The translations under genes and the position numbers were made by a program. A stretch of 64,000 nucleotides of DNA from CAWBOY01 sp963790585 (GTDB taxonomy: Bacteria > Planctomycetota > Planctomycetia > Gemmatales > Gemmataceae), in NCBI GenBank assembly GCA_963790585.1, contig CAWBOY010000005.1:1-64000 (forward strand). The letters are read 5' to 3'. The notes below the pieces were generated by a model, which ran no database searches, was not told where the DNA came from, and saw only the letters and a program-made list of their open reading frames with translations. Shown one piece after another: positions 59,170 through 64,000 of the stretch (position 1 is the first letter of the stretch; every line of letters starts with the position of its first letter).

Positions 59170-60281
59170 ATGAAGCCTCCCTCACTGACGATCGGCATTG
59201 AGGAAGAGTATCAGATCATAGATCCCAATACCCGTGAATTGCGGTCTTACATCACCCAAATTTTGGAAGACAGCAAGCTGATCCTGAAAGAACAGGTCAA
59301 AGCGGAGCTGCATCAATCGATGGTCGAGGTCGGGACGGAGGTCTGCCGTACTCCGGCCGAGGCACGCGCCGAGCTGGTGCGCCTGCGGCGCGAGATCATG
59401 AACCTCGCGGGGCGAAACGGCCTCAAGATCGCCGCCGCGGGAACGCATCCGTTCTCATCCTGGATCAATCAGGAAATCACGCCGTTTGAACGCTATCTTG
59501 CCGTCAAACAGGATATGCAGGATCTCGCGCAACAGCTGCTCATCTTCGGCACGCACGTTCATATTGGCATCGAAGACAAAGACTTTCTCATCGACGCGAT
59601 GAATGTCGCCCGCTATTTTCTGCCGCACGTTTTGGCCTTGTCCGCGTCGTCGCCGTTTTGGATGGGACGAAACACGGGCTTAAAATCCTATCGTAGCATC
59701 ATCTTCCGCCACTTCCCGCGCTCCGGTGTGCCGCCTGTCTTCACGTCCTGGGGTGAGTTGAGCTACCTCGTCGACTCGATGATCAAGACCCACTCCATTC
59801 CAGACGGCACCAAGCTTTGGTGGGATATCCGGCCCAACTGGAAATATCCAACGCTGGAATTCCGTGTCTGCGATGTCTGTACGCGCGTGGACGAAGCGGT
59901 CTGCATCGCAGCACTATTTCAGGCCTTGATCGCCAAGCTCTGGCGCTGCGCCGCGACAACATGACGTTTCGCATCTATCCGCTGTCCCTATTGGAAGAAA
60001 ACAAATGGCGCGCGGTGCGCTACGGTCTTGATGGCAATCTCCTCGACCTCGGCAAACAAGTGGAGCTGCCGGCGCGCGAACTGATCCGGGAGTTCATCGA
60101 GTGGTTCCTGGGCGACGTCGTCGACGAACTGGGCAGTAGGAAAGAAGTGGAATACGCGTACCAGATCCTGATGAATGGCTCTAGCGCCGATCGGCAACTA
60201 TCGACCTTTGCCCGGACGGGCGACTTGAAGGACGTCGTCGATCAACTGATTCGGGAAACGGAAGAAGGAGTAATCGTCTAA
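59170..60281 (+). pseudogene. GCS2-family carboxylate-amine ligase, one-base frameshift
   Basis: The N-terminal two thirds (LTIGIEEEYQIIDPNTRELR, VEVGTEVCRTPAEARAELVR, IFGTHVHIGIEDKDFLIDAM, WWDIRPNWKYPTLEFRVCDV) are standard for the YbdK/GCS2 group. After IAKL near 59939 the frame shifts, and the C-terminus (ALRRDNMTFRIYPLSLLEEN, to EEGVIV) continues one base off to 60281. One added base restores about 370 residues. Since the cassette is otherwise clean, a sequence error is likely. ATG 59170 is best spaced from GGAG. Confidence 0.85.
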
Positions 60282-60303
60282 GTGCCGATCCGTGAATCGT
60301 TGT

Positions 60304-60412
60304 GGCGGCACGTTTCCAACGTGCCAATTCGTCGCGTTTTCGGGCTTTGGCGCAATCTCAACGCGCCCACCTCTAGCATTTTTTAGTCCCGGCACGTTGA
60401 AAACGTGCCGCC
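60304..60412. repeat. Pair of inverted palindromes between converging genes
   Basis: GGCGGCACGTTTCCAACGTG CC at 60304-60325 and its inverse at 60391-60412 differ at one of 22 positions, and each half is itself a near-palindrome (GGCACGTT..AACGTGCC). They lie between the GCS2 gene and the converging phosphatase gene. They resemble REP elements and could also end transcription from both sides. Confidence 0.75.
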
Positions 60413-60418
60413 ATAACC

Positions 60419-61159
60419 TTAGTTTGCTTCAAGAAAACGAACGACGACACAGGTCACGTTGTCACGGGACCCGCGCTGCAGCGCCAGGCGAACCAGAAAC
60501 TCGGCCCACTCCTGCGGGTCGGGATGTTCCTTGCGGCCGCGACGCAGATCGTCATGCACCAGGTAGTTGGTCAAGCCGTCGCTGGCCAAAATAAGACAAT
60601 CATCGGCCTTTGGCGCGAACGGTCGGATTTCCGCCCCTTCCCTCATTTCCGCGCAGCCGAGAAATTTATAAAGAGAATTGCGCCAGGGACTGTGGCGTGC
60701 TTGCTCGGCGGTGAGAGTGCCATTGCGTTCCAACGCATCGGCTACGGTGTGATCGAGCGTCAATTGTTCGACGTGGTCATCGCGCACGAGATAGGCTCTG
60801 CTATCTCCCAACCCGGCCACATAAAACTGATCGTTTTGCCTGACAGCCAGCACAGCAGTCGTCCCCATGCGCCGACCCGAATGCTGCGCCTGGCCTGCTT
60901 TGATGATGGCGAGATTCGCCTCGGCCAACGCTTTTTGGACCGCTTCCGGCGGGTCGGTCTTCGATGCCAAGGTTTGCAGCAGGACCTTTGGGATGATTTC
61001 CGCCGCCATGCCGCTGGCTAATTCTCCCGCTTCCTGCCCACCCATACCGTCGGCGACGAGGAAAAGCTGGTGTTCTGTATCGGCGACGAATCGATCTTCA
61101 TTATTGGAACGTAGGCCCTGGGCACTGAAGGAACCTACTTTAACGGCAAATTCAGACAT
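60419..61159 (-). CDS. PP2C-family serine/threonine protein phosphatase
   Basis: About 246 residues from ATG 61159. The metal-binding motifs are complete: NNEDRFVADTEHQLFLVADG MGGQ, FYVAGLGDSRAYLVR, LILASDGLTNYL and GSRDNVTCVVVRF. No membrane segment is present, so this is the soluble, Stp-like type that reverses protein kinase action. A partner kinase gene is not within the window. Confidence 0.93.
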   Translation of the reverse strand: MSEFAVKVGSFSAQGLRSNNEDRFVADTEHQLFLVADGMGGQEAGELASGMAAEIIPKVLLQTLASKTDPPEAVQKALAEANLAIIKAGQAQHSGRRMGTTAVLAVRQNDQFYVAGLGDSRAYLVRDDHVEQLTLDHTVADALERNGTLTAEQARHSPWRNSLYKFLGCAEMREGAEIRPFAPKADDCLILASDGLTNYLVHDDLRRGRKEHPDPQEWAEFLVRLALQRGSRDNVTCVVVRFLEAN

Positions 61160-61392
61160 GCGAACGGCTCCACCGGACGGCCTCCGGGTGCGCAAACAAC
61201 CCAGGCGATCTTTCTAATCTCGATCCAGTTTATTTTATACCCCAGGTTCCTAGCAAACTAGGGGCGGTCTCACGTTTGAAAGCGAGTTTAGTAGAATGAG
61301 ATGAGCATTCGCGATCGGGCGCGAGCACGCCATCGGCCGATTCGGCGCGAGGAAAATGCTTTGCTTAGACGCGGCATCTTGCCGCGTATGGC

Positions 61393-62139
61393 ATGAGTCC
61401 ACTATCGGCTGGTCTGGCGCGAGGTAACGTATCCATGGGCTGGTTGAGCAAGCGGCAGCTCCAGGCCGAGTTAATGGATCAGCCTGATCTCGATCCTGCG
61501 CAACATCGGGCCGCTTTAGCGGGGCTGGCTCGCATTAATTGGTGGAGCTTCAGCGCCTCAATACTTTGGCCCCGTCTAGTCGAATTAGCCAACAGGTCCC
61601 CGACACAGATCCGAATTCTGGATGTCGCCACGGGTTCCGGAGACGTGCCGATACGCCTTTTTCGGCGCGCGCACCGAGCAGGCATATCAATGACGATTGA
61701 GGGCTGCGATCTCAGCCCGTTTGCCATTGAGCAGGCCCGTGAGAACGCCAGAAGAGTGAGGGCGGACGTTTCTTTTTTCGTATATGACGCGCTTCGCGGC
61801 CTGCCTCTTTCGGGTTTCGACGTGGTGATAAGTTCACTTTTCTTGCACCACCTCGAGGAAGAGCACGCAATTCATTTGCTTACGCGACTCCGGTCGATGG
61901 CGAAACAGCGCGTGCTCGTCAACGATCTGCTCCGCACGGCCTCCGGTTATGTTTTGGCGCGTGTGGCGACCCGTTTGCTGACGATTTCGCATGTTGTTCA
62001 CGTGGACGGGCCTCGTTCCGTACAGAACGCCTTTACATTGGAGGAGGCAAAAGATTTGGCTGCCCGTGCAGGATTGAGAGGCGCCCGCTTTTCTCGTCAT
62101 TGGCCGTTCCGGTTCCTGCTCGAATGGAGCCGCGTATGA
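61393..62139 (+). CDS. SAM-dependent methyltransferase of the type III PKS operon
   Basis: 248 residues. ILDVATGSGDVPIRLFRRAH is motif I, and VVISSLFLHHLEEEHAIHLL matches the later class I motifs. The C-terminus (RFSRHWPFRFLLEWSRV) is typical of small-molecule methyltransferases. Its stop overlaps the start of the oxidoreductase gene (ATGA), so translation is coupled. An in-frame ATG at 61435 is an alternative start. The likely substrate is the polyketide product or an intermediate. Confidence 0.85.
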   Translation: MSPLSAGLARGNVSMGWLSKRQLQAELMDQPDLDPAQHRAALAGLARINWWSFSASILWPRLVELANRSPTQIRILDVATGSGDVPIRLFRRAHRAGISMTIEGCDLSPFAIEQARENARRVRADVSFFVYDALRGLPLSGFDVVISSLFLHHLEEEHAIHLLTRLRSMAKQRVLVNDLLRTASGYVLARVATRLLTISHVVHVDGPRSVQNAFTLEEAKDLAARAGLRGARFSRHWPFRFLLEWSRV

Positions 62140-63332
62140 CTCTTAGCGCGACGACCGATCTTGAATCGGCTTCCCGCCAGACATGGGACGTGGCCGTCGT
62201 AGGCGCTGGTCCCGCTGGATCCACGATCGCACGCGAACTGGCGCATAAAGGCCTGACGGTCGTTTTAGTTGACCGAGCTTCCTTTCCACGTTACAAGGTG
62301 TGCGGTTGCTGCCTCAATGCCAACGCCTTGGCGACGCTTGATGCGATCAGTCTTCATAGTATGCCGGCCGGCCTAGGCGCGGTGCCGATCCGAAACTTCC
62401 GCCTTGCCGCCCCAGGTCGTGAGGTATTCCTGCCCCTAACAGGGATCGTCGCCCTCTCGCGGATGTCTTTCGACACCGAACTGATTGTTGCCGGCGTTCG
62501 GGAAGGTGTGCAATTCCTGCCCAACACCCGAGCCAGTCTCGAAACAAGATCTCTCGCCGCGGCGCGACTGAGGCTGGACCAGGAGCAATCCTCGACGATT
62601 ATCGAGGCGAAAATCGTGGTGGCGGCAGACGGCTTGGGTGGCTCGCTTTTGGCGCGTGCCGGGACCAATGAGAGTATAATTGAGCCGCGAGCCCGCATCG
62701 GTGTGGGCACCATCCTGGATGGCTCATGCGATTTCTTTGAACGCGGCACACTTTACATGGCCTGCACCCGCCATGGTTATCTTGGCGCGACACGCTTGGA
62801 AGACGGGCGCATCGACCTGGCCGGAGCGTTCGACCCGGGCTTCATTCGCCAAATGGGCGACCCGGCCAGGGCGGCGCGCGCGACAATGGAGGAAGTCGGC
62901 TGGCACGCGCTCAACGAAACCCACCTGTCTGGTTGGAAAGGCACCGCCGCGTTGAGTCGGCGGGCCACGCGCCTCGCGGCGGATCGTATCTTCGTCGTCG
63001 GCGACGCGGCAGGGTATGTCGAGCCGTTCACGGGCGAGGGAATGGCCTGGGCGCTCAGCTCCGCGGTTCTTCTGGCGCCGATCGTCGCGCGGGCGGTCCA
63101 GGACTGGCAGCCACTATTCGCCCGGCAATGGGAAGCGATCTACCGCCGCCGAGTGCGGCGCAGGCAATTCGTCTGCCGATTGGCGTCCGACCTACTGCGC
63201 CGCCCTCGTTTGCTGCGATCTACAATAAATTTGCTGCACTATTTGCCCAGAATCGCCACGCCGATTGTCGCCCTTTTAAATCGGCCCACGATTTCACAGT
63301 CCAACGCAGGAAGGATACCCACGCCGCTATGA
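62136..63332 (+). CDS. FAD-dependent oxidoreductase of the geranylgeranyl-reductase type
   Basis: 398 residues from ATG 62136. VAVVGAGPAGSTIARELAHK is the FAD dinucleotide site, SFPRYKVCGCCLN the substrate-side motif, and FVVGDAAGYVEPFTGEGMAW the second FAD motif. The C-terminus is helical and basic (RRRVRRRQFVCRLASDLLRR). It overlaps the methyltransferase and the polyketide synthase by ATGA on both sides, a tight three-gene operon. Oxidation or reduction of an aromatic polyketide is inferred. Confidence 0.87.
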   Translation: MTLSATTDLESASRQTWDVAVVGAGPAGSTIARELAHKGLTVVLVDRASFPRYKVCGCCLNANALATLDAISLHSMPAGLGAVPIRNFRLAAPGREVFLPLTGIVALSRMSFDTELIVAGVREGVQFLPNTRASLETRSLAAARLRLDQEQSSTIIEAKIVVAADGLGGSLLARAGTNESIIEPRARIGVGTILDGSCDFFERGTLYMACTRHGYLGATRLEDGRIDLAGAFDPGFIRQMGDPARAARATMEEVGWHALNETHLSGWKGTAALSRRATRLAADRIFVVGDAAGYVEPFTGEGMAWALSSAVLLAPIVARAVQDWQPLFARQWEAIYRRRVRRRQFVCRLASDLLRRPRLLRSTINLLHYLPRIATPIVALLNRPTISQSNAGRIPTPL

Positions 63333-64000
63333 GCTTCGCCATTCTCGGCATGGGGACGAGCCTACCGCATACGCCCATCGACCAAGACGACGCCCTGAAC
63401 ATCGCTCGGTCCCTGTGCCATCCCACAACCGAGCAAGAGACGTGGCTGCCGTCGATGTATGATGGCACTGGAATTCAGCAGCGCTACCTGGCCTTCGACT
63501 CCGACCTGATTGCCGACATTTTGAATGGCACAAAACTATCAGCGTCACCATTTCTGCCGACCGGCCGGCCCGATGATCGTGGCCCGTCGACCGGCATACG
63601 CATGGAGCATTATGCCGCGCCTGCGCCCCCCCTTGCGATCGAGGCCGCGCACCGCGCTCTTACCGAAAGCAGCCTGCCCGGGCCATCGATCACGCACTTG
63701 ATTACGGTCTCTTGCACAGGCTTTATGGCCCCGGGAATCGACCTCGAATTGATCCACGCACTCGGGCTGTCTTCAACTGTGCAGCGCACCCACGTCGGTT
63801 ACATGGGCTGCCACGGCGCTTTGAATGCATTGCGCGTCGCCCATGCCTTCGCCGGATCCGATGCCGCGGCAAGAATCCTTATTTGCGCCGTCGAACTCTG
63901 CAGCCTTCATTACCACTACGATTGGAATCCCGCCAAAATGATTGCCAACGCCATCTTCGCCGATGGCGCTGCCGCGGTTGTCGGCATAGCCGGCGACTCG
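63329..64000 (+). CDS. Type III polyketide synthase (chalcone/stilbene synthase family), runs off the window
   Basis: 224 codons are visible. LITVSCTGFMAPGIDLELIH contains the active-site Cys (residue 129), and HVGYMGCHGALNALRVAHAF and AIFADGAAAVVGIAG are family signatures; the His and Asn of the triad would lie beyond the edge. The enzyme extends a starter acyl-CoA with malonyl-CoA to make alkylresorcinol- or pyrone-type products. The ATG overlaps the stop of the oxidoreductase gene. Confidence 0.92.
   Translation, partial: MSFAILGMGTSLPHTPIDQDDALNIARSLCHPTTEQETWLPSMYDGTGIQQRYLAFDSDLIADILNGTKLSASPFLPTGRPDDRGPSTGIRMEHYAAPAPPLAIEAAHRALTESSLPGPSITHLITVSCTGFMAPGIDLELIHALGLSSTVQRTHVGYMGCHGALNALRVAHAFAGSDAAARILICAVELCSLHYHYDWNPAKMIANAIFADGAAAVVGIAGDS

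Overview
The window looks like a planctomycete chromosome segment (Planctomycetota, perhaps a Gemmata relative). This rests on gene content only: an exosortase fused to an EpsI-like domain beside PEP-CTERM beta-propeller proteins, a type III polyketide synthase/methyltransferase/FAD-oxidoreductase operon, an ATP-grasp/GCS2 ligase cassette, and a very heavy load of insertion sequences. No rRNA, credible tRNA or CRISPR array was seen.

Layout. Positions 1-4.35 kb are an IS scrap yard: IS630, a decayed IS1380 and an IS3 remnant. A multi-PAS hybrid histidine kinase stands alone at 4.8-7.2 kb. Positions 8.0-14.6 kb hold two broken IS66 copies, the second cut by an IS21-like element that carries a ParB-like gene and a zinc-finger gene in addition to istA/istB. 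Positions 14.6-26 kb look like a decaying integrated plasmid or conjugative element: an AlbA_2/Schlafen-type regulator, an HTH protein, a VirD4/TraD-like ATPase, several small or membrane proteins of unknown function, and ParB. Positions 26.8-35.6 kb are nested insertions: two near-identical ISKra4 copies with perfect 9-bp target duplications, an IS3 whose transposase is fused to a primase-type CHC2 zinc finger, an IS5 and an IS110. A sigma-like factor lies among them. Positions 36-44.9 kb continue the plasmid-like cargo: WGR protein, serine recombinase, VapBC-type pair, Fic protein, and a DarB-like methylase-helicase cut off by a third ISKra4.

Positions 47.2-52.8 kb form an exosortase sorting locus: the tail of one PEP-CTERM gene, two full NHL-type PEP-CTERM genes, the exosortase and a TPR protein. 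The first full PEP-CTERM gene has 18 copies of an 8-bp repeat inside its signal-peptide region, out of frame in this sequence, which makes it a candidate phase-variable locus. An intact IS1380 follows. From 54.9 kb the sequence is conventional chromosome: ubiX, rnc, an amide-ligase cassette (ATP-grasp, circularly permuted ATP-grasp, GCS2), a PP2C phosphatase, and the type III PKS operon running off the right edge.

Single-base frameshifts are spread through mobile and apparently conserved genes alike (at least fifteen). Some are probably sequence errors, so 'pseudogene' here means that the frame is broken in this sequence. Coordinates of broken genes span all recognisable pieces.
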